Part shown: positions 46,126-56,725 of the stretch, one piece after another | How the letters are laid out: every line of letters starts with the position of its first letter | Numbering within the stretch: position 1 is the stretch's first letter | Position numbers and translations under genes: made by a program | The notes under the pieces: model-generated | Database searches by the model: none | Seen by the model: the letters and a program-made list of their open reading frames with translations, nothing else | What the model was told of the DNA's origin: nothing | NCBI GenBank assembly: GCA_027579435.1 | Contig: JANBPK010000012.1 | Span: 1 to 64,000 of the forward strand | DNA length: 64,000 nt | Source: Candolleomyces eurysporus | Lineage: Eukaryota; Basidiomycota; Agaricomycetes; Agaricales; Psathyrellaceae | Direction: 5' to 3'

Positions 46126-49100
46126 ATGAAAAGATTATTGAGCAGTATCCGGAAGGACCGGAATCGAGGGCAGGGTGAGTACCACTGTCCCGCACCATCC
46201 TCGTCTTTCTCCTATATCTGATTATCCCCAATTCTTGATATTAGATCAGCCCATGAACCTTTTCCAAGGGGCTCAAAACAGCCGTATAGACAATCTAGTC
46301 GCTTATCAGGTGGAAGGAGGCCTTCATCAGTATGGTCTAGGGATTAGCGCTGGGCAGGAGAGTAAGTAGCCCTCAAATGCTATCGGTGTCTTCGAATTCG
46401 TTTGTTGTGGCAGATGCTGATGAGTAGCCTTTAGACATATGCGAGCTCCTTCAGCCGATCCCAGATGCGTCCCACACTCGAGATCGGAAACGATCGCCTC
46501 CAGACTCTGCCTGCATGCCAGGAACGCGGCTCGAGGTGGTCCGAAAAGTGGGCGCTTGGGCGAGCAGTTGTATCCTGGTCGATGGCGAACCGCATATTTA
46601 CTGGATGCACGGCTACGTCGGGTGTGGCAAGTCCTCCATATCCCAGGAAATCTGCCGGAAATCTGTATACCAGGGTCGACCGCTCGCAAGTTTCTTTTTC
46701 TTCCGAAACGCCGGGGATAGGAGCAAGATTTGGAGGCTCGCCACGACTCTGGCAAATCAAATGGCAGCCGCTGTTCCAGAAACGGCGCCTTTCATACGGG
46801 CTGCTGCAACTGCCAACCCAGCCTTGAAGAACGTCCCGGTGCCCAGTACCTCTGTGGCCATGCAAATGCAAAGTCTAATCTATGGGCCGTTAAAATCGGC
46901 TACGGGACGTGGGCCCGTTAGATCGCTGGCAGGTCACCCATTCCTCATTGTCATCGATGGCCTGGACGAGTGCGAGGATAAAGACGAGGTCGAGGACCTT
47001 ATCGACGGCATGCTCGCCTTCTTCGACGAAGACCCCTTCATTCCCCTTCGGATTTTCATCACGAGCAGGGTAGAGCAGCATATCCAATCGCGGCTGGATG
47101 TTCCTGGGGTTCGTTTGGACAACCTTGTGGATCACTGTTCGGATGACGATGTTACCGCGTTCCTGGATGTACTTTTCCAGGATGCAAAGAGGCGGAACCC
47201 TGTCATCCGGGCATATGTGCGGGAACACGGAGAATGGCCGACCCCCAGCGAGAAGCGGAAGCTGGTCGAACACATCGGCGGATCGTTCATTTTCGCATCG
47301 GCAGTGTTCAAATTCATCATGGGATCAAACAGAGCAAGCAACCACCCAACGACGGCCATGGACCGGCTTCCCTTGGCCCTCAACATGAACCCTGGTCTCG
47401 ATGAGCTCTATGCACAAACATTGGCGCGCTCCGAGCATCTCCCTCATTTCCTCAACATTATCTCGACAATCGCTCTGCTCGATGCACCACTGCCGACATC
47501 GGGCATTGCGGAGCTCCTTGGAATCGGTACTTATGAGGTAGTCAACGTTCTGGTGAACCTGCAAGCCATCATTCAGGTTCCTGGGACAGATGATACACCT
47601 ATCACACTCTGCCATACCTCCCTCCGCGACTTTCTGACCACTCAAAGCCGATCAGGCCGATTCTTTGCACATCCACATTATCATGTTCGCCTCTTCCTCC
47701 GTACCACTGAGTGTGAGCTCGGACTCCGTAAGCGGAGACCGGGTGCTCTCATTGACCCCAGTGAATGTACACCGGCCGTTGCTTATTCTCTCACATGTTC
47801 AATGAATCATTTGGCCAGAGGGAAAGGGTTATTTCAGCGACGGGACTCAGACCTTGCCATTCGCTCGTACCGTGAGGCCGTCGCTCTCCACCCAGACACC
47901 CCAGTGCTGGTCTTTGCACTGGCCCACGTAATTTGTAGTCACGCCATGCACACAGGGTCGCTCGTGGACCTCAAGGAGGCCATAGCCCTACATCGACACG
48001 CGCTCGCACTCGGACCATCGTCTCATCATTTAGGTCGCGCGGGTTCGCTCAACGGCCTCGGTATTGCACTCGTGCAGTGTTATTGGCACACAGGAATCAT
48101 GGCTAACCTGGAGGAGGCGATTTCCGTGCATCGAGAAGCGCTTGCGCTTCGGCCTTTTCCCCATCCACATCGCCCAGACTCACTCTACATTCTGGGAACC
48201 GCGCTCCTGGATCGCCATCGGCGCATAGGAAGCGCGTCCGACCTCCAGGAGGCCATTTCTCTCCACCGCGAAGCGCTTGAACTTCGACCATTGTCCCATC
48301 CAGATCGCTGGCTACCGCTCAGCAATCTTGGCACTACTCTCCTGGCTCGCTATCTGCACACAGGAACGGTCAAAGACCTCGAGGAGTCCATTTCCCTGCT
48401 TCACATAGTGGTCGAACTTCGACCATCTCCCCATCCAGATCGCTCATCATCACTCGGCAATCTTGGCAGCTCACTCCTGTATCGCTATCGGTACACAGGA
48501 ACTATGGCTAATCTCGAGCATGCCATTTCCCTGTTCCGTGAAGCGCACAAACTTGGGCTGTCCTCCCATCCGTCACCAATGATCAATCTCAGCAATGCAC
48601 TCTTGGATCGCTATCGTTGCACAGGACCCATGACTGACCTCGAGGAAGCCATTTCCCTACTTCGCAAAGCACTCAAACTTCGACCGTCTTCCTATCCAAA
48701 TCGCTCGTTGCCACTTGGCAGTCTTGGCAGCTCACTCCTGTATCGCTATCGGTACACAGGATCCAAGACTGACGTCGAAGATGCCATTTCCCTGCTCCGC
48801 AAAGCGCTCAAACTTCGACCATCTCTCCATCCGGATCGCCCTTCGTCGCTCAACAATCTCGCCAACGCACTCCTCGATCGCTACGATCGCACGGGGACCG
48901 TGGCTGACCTCGAGGAGGCCATTTCCCTGCTCCGCAAAGCGCTTGAACTTCAACCATCTCCCCATCCGGGCCGCCCGTTTTTGCTCAACAATCTCGGCAA
49001 CGCACTCCTAGCTCTCTATCGGCGCACAGAAACTATGGATGACCTCGAGAAGGCCATTTTCCTGTGCCGTGAAGCGCTTACACTCCTACCATCTCATCAA

Positions 49101-49421
49101 CATCGCTCATTCCCTCTCATCAATCTTTCCCAATGCCTCGAGGCTGTGTACACAAAGAGCCACGCTCTCCCCCATATTCGGGAGGCGATAACTCACTGCG
49201 AGGAGCTCCTTGACTCTCATCGTCCCATAGGACACCGGTATCGTGTCACAACACTGAACCGATTAGCTTCGCTACTGCAGAAGCATTTCGATGCGACGGG
49301 GCGAGAAGAAGATCGAGCCCGTATCGAGACGCTGAAGGAAGAGGCAAGTAGACTGTCAGCCTCCACATCCGCTACTAGAGCAGCGCCTCCAAAAATTAGT
49401 GTGACGAAGGAAGGCAGTTGA
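46126..49421 (+). CDS. NACHT-TPR (NLR-like) protein, intact
   Basis: The only uninterrupted full copy in the window. Exons 46126-46174, 46245-46361, 46435-49421 total 3153 nt and 1050 residues. Start chosen at MKRLLSSIRKDRNRGQ because the paralogue at 54,909 keeps this exon; MNLFQG at 46254 is the alternative and matches other copies' starts. Residues about 20-55: short N-terminal module (NSRIDNLVAYQVEGG). About 60-85: ELLQPIPDASHTRDRKRSPP. NACHT: Walker A GYVGCGKS (about 115-122), FFFFRNAGDRSKIWRL, Walker B FLIVIDGLDECED (about 225-240), sensor FITSRVEQHIQ. Then a winged-helix-like part (LPTSGIAELLGIGTYEVVNV), then ten TPR-like units of about 45 residues, pattern DLEEAISLxRxALxLRPSPHPDR. STAND proteins switch between ADP- and ATP-bound states on ligand binding to the repeats; in fungi they act in non-self recognition. 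The ligand is unknown. Confidence 0.9.
47940..49270 (+). repeat. In-frame 135-bp TPR-coding repeats
   Basis: Ten units coding for about 45 residues each (42-45), DNA period 126-135 bp. Some are nearly identical at DNA level: 39 bp at 48462-48500 recur exactly at 48723-48761, two units (261 bp) away, and the TTCCCTGCTCCGCAAAGCGC block recurs near 48788 and 48923. Such recent similarity marks ongoing unit duplication or conversion. Confidence 0.8.
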
Positions 49422-50288
49422 CGTACGGGCTTTTCTCGGTTTTGAAAGAATTGTATCATCAATAAATAGTTATTCAGTGAAGTGCTCATCACCAAAATCT
49501 CTCCAGCTGAACGATGGAATCCTGAAGCGAGGCCCATACAGCATTGTATGAAACAAACTCTGACGGTATCAGTCAGTACGTGGACGTCGAAACGGTCGTA
49601 AGTAGGCCGGTAACATTGCTCCCAGATGGGTTAGGTACGACACAGTTAGAACAGACGGATAAAACAGAAAAATCAAGGATGGAAAATCACAAAGAAGGAA
49701 GAGACACGCACAGACGGACATGATACATGGCTAGAACGGCGCTCGAGAAAGGGATGGGAGAGATTCAAACGCGCAGTTGTACGGATAAACTGGTACATCA
49801 CAGAATTGAAAAGGAGTGACAAAAGCGGAAAGAAAAAACAACAAAAGGAACCTCTTGAGGGAACAAGAGGCAGAACCTGGCCATGAAGGTACGTTTGATT
49901 CGTAACGGCAGTAGCGAGAGATTTTAGAAGGAAGCCCAAGTCATAAAGAAAAGAGAGAAAGAGTCATCAACGATGGCAGGTGGAGATGGTATATATCGCA
50001 AGGAGAAAGACCGACGGACAACAGATCGAATCAGGCATGCAAAGAGACAGCTGAAGGAAATTCGTCCTTCATGCACCACTCGTGCATCTATTGTTCTGAC
50101 GAGCATCCTGTACTATAAAATTGCTGAATCCTTAAGCATTGTTAGAAAAAGACACTGCCTTCGGATAATAAACACATTGATGTACTTGCTCAGCAAACGG
50201 CCGAGTCTACACGACAAACAGAGACGATATCATTAAAATTGGATTGGGCACATATAATTGCACGCAGGAATCGTTCCTACGTCCAAGA
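49422..50288. other. Intergenic between convergent genes
   Basis: 867 bp, AG-rich on the + strand; 3' flanks of the NACHT-TPR gene and an unknown minus-strand gene. Nothing recognised. Confidence 0.45.
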
Positions 50289-52533
50289 TCATCGCATCCC
50301 ACTGCGGCTGCGGCTGGTAGATGACTTAGCGTTGCGTGTCCTACGAGCCGAGAAAACAGGAAAACCAAGTCAGTAGCGTCCCGGAACACCGAAGCAGCAC
50401 ACTAGAGGAACAGGCTGCACTCACCCCTTTACATTCGGAACGACGTTAGGTACCGGGATAGCTTGCGTTCTAGCGCTGCGGAAACAGTTGGTATTGAAAC
50501 CAAAATCAGGGAGCGAGGACAATGGAAGTTTGCTCACGCTTGAGAAACGTTGTTAGGGGCTGGAGCACCTTGAGTGCTGTCGAAGGAGGGATAATCAGCC
50601 AGGTGACAAAAGTGGAGCGGCCATGACAATACGAAGAGCTACTCACGCCTGAGGAACAGCATTGGCAACCAGGACGTCTTTCTTGCTAACGAAAGACAGT
50701 CAGCAGAGGACGAATTTAGAACGGTCAAGGCAAAAAAGGTGTTGCTCACGTTTCTTGGACGACAACCTTGGGCGCCAAACCATAGCTATAGCGAAATTCT
50801 AAATCCTTGATTTCGTTCCGAAGGAGCTCGCGAATCATATAGAAGCGTTGGTTTGAGGCGGGAGTGCCGAAGAGTATCGGATCGCTCCACTCGCCCAACT
50901 CTGGCAGTGCGTCTCGGAGTTTCCAGACAAATATTTCCAATTTCTTCCTGGTTCCTTCCGTGACTGGCTGGAGGTATCGTGTGGAATGCTCACTTCCTGA
51001 CCAGTGAAAATGAGCCATAAATCCATCGAAATGACAAAGGTACTGGCTTACTCTTATAGCGCGTTCGCCCCCTCTTCACGCCAGCGTCTGCTAATGAATC
51101 GTTGGATTCCGGCTCCAATGCCTCTCCACATCCTTCGGATTCCCCTTCGCCGTCGCCGAAAAGGTTGAAAGATCTATCACCCTCCTCAAAATCAGACGCC
51201 ACAGAAGAAGATCTCGTTCGAGTGGCCCAATTCTCCTCATCTATCCACTTCTCGTCCTCCCAGGCTGAGCCCTGTTCAACGACTTCATCTTCTCCATCTT
51301 CCTCTGCCACAGGGTCTAAGATATGCCCTTCTTCTTGATCGTTCTTCTCATCCTCCGGATCTTCAAGCTCGGGATAGTCCATGAAGCTGGTAGTCTTGGG
51401 GTTCCTGCGTGCTCTGGCACTCCGACTGCCGCGAGAGCTTATTGGGGCTTTTGACTGAGCAGAGGGAGCAGAGAGGAGAGAGTCGGTTGATGTAGTAGGT
51501 GACGTCTCAGGGGCACTGAACCATTGGCTGGGGAGAGCGTTGCGGGCCAGTTCTCTTCGCATTGGTTTCGACTGGTTGGAGACGGTGTCGGTGGCGGCAG
51601 GGATGACTCGGAGCTCGTTGTGGGTACTAGCCTTGGGTCAAAATTGAGAAAGGCGTAGTCCGGTTTCTTGAAGAGCTTCCGTAGCTCATCCTTTACGTCG
51701 GGGGAGCTAATAGAGATTCTGAACTTCCAGAATTCACCGGCAGATGCGATAGAAATGATATATTTAGTCGGGAAGATAACATCAACCTGCTTTGCAGCAC
51801 AGTTGCACTCCTCCTCGAGGCCAATGAGGAGGTGATTAAAGAGCCCTTTAGACGTCGCCATTCGTCGACTGATGGGTCGTTTGACTTCATCATGAAACAA
51901 GGTGACGAAGGCTCCAAGCTTGAGGAGGTGCCAGTTCAAGACTTCCCTGGCGAGGTACGGAGCTGGATCAAACTCTACGTCAAGCTGTAGTGGAACAGCG
52001 GAGTATTGGTAAGGGGTAGTGGGGTTTATCGGATTTTCCGTGGCCGAAACGGTCTGGGAGAGTACGTCGTTGCGAAGGTACCCGTTTGTGACGTTCCTCA
52101 AGTGCTCGGGACGCGTAGAGTCCGGCTCCCTAGGGTTTGCCGCTAGGAATATCCCTACAAAGCCAGGGTGCGCTCCTGCCTATCCTTTGGTGTAAATGAG
52201 TGCATGGAGAAGTCGGGAGAGAGCGCATCGATAGCAGCAAAGGAAGTAACGTTGAGTTGGGGAACGGATAGGTCTGAAAAGGAAGGCTCCTCGAAGATCC
52301 TCGCGAATCATACCCCATGGAGCGTCTGAATGGCTCTCGAGGCAACGGACGTTGTATCTTCTCGAATGGGCCAAGGCAAAACGTAATTGATGCTGGAAAT
52401 GCCGCATGGGGGTTGGGGCGAGGCTGAAATCGCTGAAGGCGAGCCGACATGTGGGTGCAGGCAAGGGGGTTCGGTCACTCGCCCGAGTCCCACTTGAGAT
52501 ACTTGGATGCATACAGAGTTCGAGGGAGTCCAT
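50289..52533 (-). CDS. Unknown multi-exon protein with acidic middle and Pro/Ala-rich tail
   Basis: Not recognised. Likely start at 52533 (MDSLELCMHPSISSGTRASD). A conserved-looking globular part follows across 52.4-51.65 kb, with LDVEFDPAPYLAREVLNWHL, LKLGAFVTLFHDEVKRPISR and FPTKYIISIASAGEFWKFRI. Then a Ser/Pro/Thr linker, an acidic domain around 51.36-51.2 kb (EDPEDEKNDQEEGHILDPVA), a short helical block near 50.99-50.76 kb (RKKLEIFVWKLRDALPELGE; LLRNEIKDLEFRYSYGLAPK) and a string of micro-exons encoding VANAVPQA, QGAPAPNNVSQA, TQAIPVPNVVPNV, ending ...RNAKSSTSRSRSGMR at the stop 50289-50291. At least six introns. The pattern of very short 3' exons is unusual for this window. No signal peptide or catalytic motif. 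Confidence 0.55.
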
Positions 52534-52844
52534 TGTTTGACGATTAGAGGTGTGGATCGAGAATCATTAATCAACGTGTGCGATCTTCAAAAGTCAATGC
52601 CTATGGCCCGGCTGTAATAACGCCACGTGCTCCACGTCACGTCACAACTTTCACTGACAAGAACCTCGTCGGTACGCTATACATCCGTTGTGACTTACTT
52701 TTGGCCCCTCAACGGAAATTTGCAGTGCACAAATGTCCTTCCGGCCACCGTTACCATCGCCATCCGCTATGGTNCCCCCCGTCCTTATGGAACAGGGATC
52801 TATCCAAGGGACCTCGAGTTTGGCCAAGAATATATGCAATTCCG

Positions 52845-53153
52845 ATGACCCTCGAAGTCATGGAGAGATTCTTGGAAAACTACGAGCCCGAAAAGGCTCG
52901 ACACGGGATCAAATGCATTCAAAATTTCCGGCAATGCATCGGGGGATACCTCCCAGATGAAGTGAACAGGATCACACACATCAGCGTTCCGGTGAAAGGT
53001 GGCGAGCCTATGGTGCTGATTGGTATTGTCATTGGGAGTAACTTGAACGAAGAGGATATGGAGCTATCCAAGAAACCGGAACTCGTCGAGGATATTCAGG
53101 ACCTGCTTGAAATAGACACTCCTGCGGCCTGGTATCGCTTTGGTCGAGTGTGA
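52845..53153 (+). CDS. Small hypothetical protein, about 102 residues
   Basis: Start at MTLEVMERFLENYEPEKARH; contains ISVPVKGGEPMVLIGIVIGS, alternating strands and acidic helices, ending ...AAWYRFGRV. No family recognised. The frame stays open upstream past an N at 52774 beside a C run (back to 52578), so a longer 5' end or an upstream exon is possible. Composition is typical of coding sequence. Confidence 0.5.
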   Translation: MTLEVMERFLENYEPEKARHGIKCIQNFRQCIGGYLPDEVNRITHISVPVKGGEPMVLIGIVIGSNLNEEDMELSKKPELVEDIQDLLEIDTPAAWYRFGRV

Positions 53154-54394
53154 TATTTTCAAGTGAGTCATCAAGTCGTGTTCTTTACTTTGTCAATACT
53201 CACTGCACTTGGCTTTTGCTAGATTGTGATGTTCCTATGTATGCCTATCGTCTCGTGTTTATGACCTCCTAAAATTTCATCTCTTCTCGCTATCATGTAT
53301 CACAATCGGTCTCGTAGTTCATCGACTTAGTCTGTACAAGTATAAATTTAGTTTGTTGGTCTCTATTAACGTCCTCCATCGTACATGCTGACTTGGACTT
53401 TGGGTGGACCAGTGCATCTGATAACCTGGGAAGTCCCAAGCTTGGCGTGAATGGGCTTAAGATAGTCTCGACTAATTTTGCTTCTATTTCACGGGAGTTT
53501 ATCTGTTCTCGGTGAAATCTCTAATGCCCCTTCAAAATGGTCCATTTCGCCTTTTTCATTGGACAGAACACTTCAGCACAGATGGCCACAAGGTTGCAAT
53601 GAGCATTTTTCACTAATAACGATACATTTATTCGAGAAATTGCTCATTATTTGACATATCGGTTGGAGCATGCACTATGGAACGTCATCAACCAGCCCAC
53701 GTTCACTGGTTCTGACTCGCTATGTTGAGGGTCAGAATTCCCGTAACGATTTCATCCAAAAGTTCAGGTCTCTCGCCCCTTTCAATAGTTATACCCCCCG
53801 ATGGAGACACCCTGATATACTACAGCGGCGGGAAGTTGGCGCTCAGATGAGAGCGCCCCCAAGGCCTAATTTTGCCATACGAATGTCAACCGAGATCGAA
53901 GAGTGAAATGGTGCACCCAGAGCTCAGTCAACCAGTCTCCAGATCTCAATAATCGCAGTGACACCGTTCTAGATAATGGTCACTCGACCAAAAATGGTAG
54001 GTCTACGTGCTCTGACTTGGTTTGTTGGCCTCCGCCACTCAGGGTGTTCTGAGAAATGGGGTGGAGAGAAATTAACGTTGTCCGTCCAACTTCTTCCAGA
54101 TCAGGCTGCATATTTCTCTCGATCTCCCTGGGACACAACGAACCTGAAAGGCCATATAGAGAGAACAATGGTCAATGATTGGCGGCCGAAACACTGTGGT
54201 ACCCGGCTGGCAGTGACTAATAGATTCCTCACCACCAATAAGTTCCTTACACTCAACAGTACCCATGCTCGTCGGCTCAGCCAATGAAAAACACGCCGCT
54301 GCCTTAAGGTCCTGAGATCCGCCTGGACCCTACTCTCCAACCGAACTCAGCTCCCTAACCGCGTCATTGAGGGCGATAGCTCACATCGACGTGA
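53154..54394. other. Gene-poor interval
   Basis: About 1.2 kb with no supported gene; short unrelated ORFs only. Confidence 0.4.
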
Positions 54395-54908
54395 ACGTGT
54401 CCCGCCAGATCGGCCTCTTTGCTGTCATGGACTGGATGGGCAGTACGCAAGTTACCGCCCTGAGGTATTTCGACGCTCGTGGACTGAACAGCGCTCTAAG
54501 TTGCCCTACCGTGAAACCCGAATGTCGTGAGAGATGATTGGGTCTTCCTCCTTTGTCATGTCCTCCTCATCAGCATCCTCTCCGAATGTGTAGCGGTGCT
54601 AACGATAGTACACAAATACTCATCTACATAACGACACGGTATGTGGGCCCGGTTTCTCAATCCCTAGGAAGAAATCGACTGGGCAGTACTATTAAACGGC
54701 TCGGGGGGAGTCGAGCGTGGGGCGCTTATCCGAAATCGTTTGTGGGAAGCGGTTCCCAGGATGTTAACAGCAATGCATCTACCACGAGGCAGCTGTAAGG
54801 TTGCCTCCTCCCCTTACCACTCTCTTCTGCCCCGCACTCTTGCAGGCACACTCCGCTCCGCCTGACCACTCTCTTTGAACCGTACAACACATCCGAGGCA
54901 CAAAAACT

Positions 54909-55559
54909 ATGAAAAGATTATTTAGCAGTATCCGGAAGGAGCGGAACAGAGCGCGGGGTGAGCACAACTGTCCCGCACCATGCTTGTCTTGTTCTGTAGG
55001 GCTGATTATCCCAAATTGTCAACAGTAGATCAACCCATGAACCTTTTACAAGGGGCTCAAAACAGTCGTATAGACAATCTAGTTGCTTATCAGGTCGAAG
55101 GAGGCTTCCACCAATACGGTATGAATGTTAACGCTGCGCATGAGAGTAAGTAGCCCTCGAATGCCATCGATATCTTCATTTACTCTGGCAGATGCTGATT
55201 AGTGGTCTTTAGGCATATGCGAGCTCCTTGAGCCGATCTCAGATGCATCCCATACTCGAGATCGGAAGCGATCGCCTCCAGACTCTGCCTGCATGCCAGG
55301 AACGCGGCTCGAGGTGGTCCGAAAAGTGGGCGCTTGGGCGAGCAGTTGCATCCTAGTCGATGGCGAACCTCACATTTGCTGGATGCACGGCTACGTTGGC
55401 TGTGGCAAGTCCGCCATATCCCAGGAGATCTGTCGGAAATTTGAATTCCAGGGTAGACCACTTGCAAGTTTCTTCTTCTTCCGAAACGCTGGAGATAGGA
55501 GCCGGATTTGGAGACTCGCCACGACTCTAGCAAATCAAATCACTGGGTGCATGATATAA
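54909..55559 (+). pseudogene. 5' remnant of a NACHT-TPR gene, cut after Walker A
   Basis: Closely matches the intact gene at 46,126. Exons 54909-54957, 55029-55145, 55213-55559 keep phase and encode about 170 residues: MKRLFSSIRKERNRAR, the N-terminal module (LLQGAQNSRIDNLVAYQVEG), ELLEPISDASHTRDRKRSPP, Walker A GYVGCGKSAISQE and FFFFRNAGDRSRIWRLATTL. Homology ends abruptly at 55,546, after the shared CAAATCAAAT, where unrelated AT-rich sequence begins; the frame stops four codons later (TGCMI). Walker B, the sensor and all repeats are missing. It could still express a short N-terminal module plus P-loop protein, but is most likely a relic. Confidence 0.75.
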
Positions 55560-56033
55560 TACATCCGGTGCAAAAATTGAGAAAATTTTGAGCAGATATA
55601 TAATGTATCTCTTTTATATTTACAGCAATAATATTTTGAATTTATGCCCAGGATTTCTTCAGCTTTTTGCGCGCCCCTTGGGACAGGAAAATATGTTTGA
55701 AAATATCAAAGCCCTTTGCTCTTCGTAGCTGTCGAAAATTTCCAAAGCTCAAGCAGAACATATGATGAAAAATATGATTATATTTCAAGTTTTAATATTT
55801 CCATGCCACAATATGTAAGGAGTCACAATGGAGGAAATTGAATCAAGAACCCACTGAATTTTTCCATCGTATACGCCTTTGTATTTACGGCCGTGGATAG
55901 GATGTGGCCTCACCGACGATTACCGACTACCGACGGAAGCTGACCTCATCGCACGTGACCTCAGCACCGCCACACTGGAACCGAACTCCCGACCCAACAG
56001 CCCATCGCCCCTGGTCCATTCGAGCACGACAAA
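55547..56033. other. AT-rich foreign-looking insert
   Basis: Begins CACTGGGTGCATGATATAAT right at the NACHT break. Strongly AT-rich to about 55,880 (runs such as TATATAATGTATCTCTTTTATA-like sequence), clearly different from the flanks. No clear terminal repeats or ORF. Probably a piece of a mobile element or rearranged intergenic DNA. Confidence 0.4.
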
Positions 56034-56250
56034 ACGCGACACTGGTCCATGCTAATGCGACACAATGCGACACTGGTCTGTGCTAATGCGACAAAACGCG
56101 ACACCCGTCCATGCTAATGCGACAAAACGCGACACCCGTCCATGCTAATGCGACAAAACGCGGCACTGGCCCATGCTAATGCGATAAAACGCGACACCGG
56201 TCCATGCTAATGCGAGAAAACGCGACGCTGATCCATGCTAATGCGACAGA
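56034..56250 (+). repeat. 31-bp minisatellite, seven units
   Basis: Seven units of exactly 31 bp; the landmark CCATGCTAATGCGACA-like core falls at 56049, 56080, 56111, 56142, 56173, 56204 and 56235. Each unit joins an ACGCGACAC block to the ATGCTAATGCGA block. Units differ by one to four substitutions and no indels. Confidence 0.9.
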
Positions 56251-56525
56251 ACGCGACAAAGGCCCACTCGAACGCGACAGAACACGACAATATCCGCAGC
56301 ACCGACAGATTCCCGACAGAACGCAACAAATCCCGACAGCATACGACAGGTCCCGACAGAACGCGACAGAACGTGACTCAACCCGACAGAATCCGCCAGG
56401 ACGCGACAATATCCATCGGAACGCGACCAATCCGCCAGAACACGACGGAATCCACCAGAACGCGACAACATCCACAGGAACGCGACAAATCCGCCAGAAC
56501 GCGACAATATCCACCGGAACATTAC
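56251..56525 (+). repeat. Degenerate GC-rich repeat tract (GAACGCGACA-type)
   Basis: Continues from the minisatellite with irregular 12-20 bp units built on GAACGCGACA, ATCCGCCAG and AATATCCACCGG. Looks like an older, scrambled version of the same satellite. Both strands are open over it by composition only; no gene is implied. Confidence 0.65.
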
Positions 56526-56725
56526 AGTGATCGTGACTAGGGCATTTTCATAGCGCGACCTCCTCCAGGTTTGTGGCTCGTGAGCACTTAGTTTAGCCCA
56601 ATCTTCGATTTCACTCTTCATAAGAACAGGTAGAGGTAGAGAACACAAATGCATGTGTATTTGTTTCTATCGTAGCATTTTAATAAAACAAAATAGATGA
56701 CGGTCAACCTCAACATTCCGCGTGT

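Noticed and set aside
56034..56525. The regularly spaced array as a CRISPR
   Set aside because: Units are contiguous 31-bp tandem repeats without unique spacers, in a eukaryotic genome.
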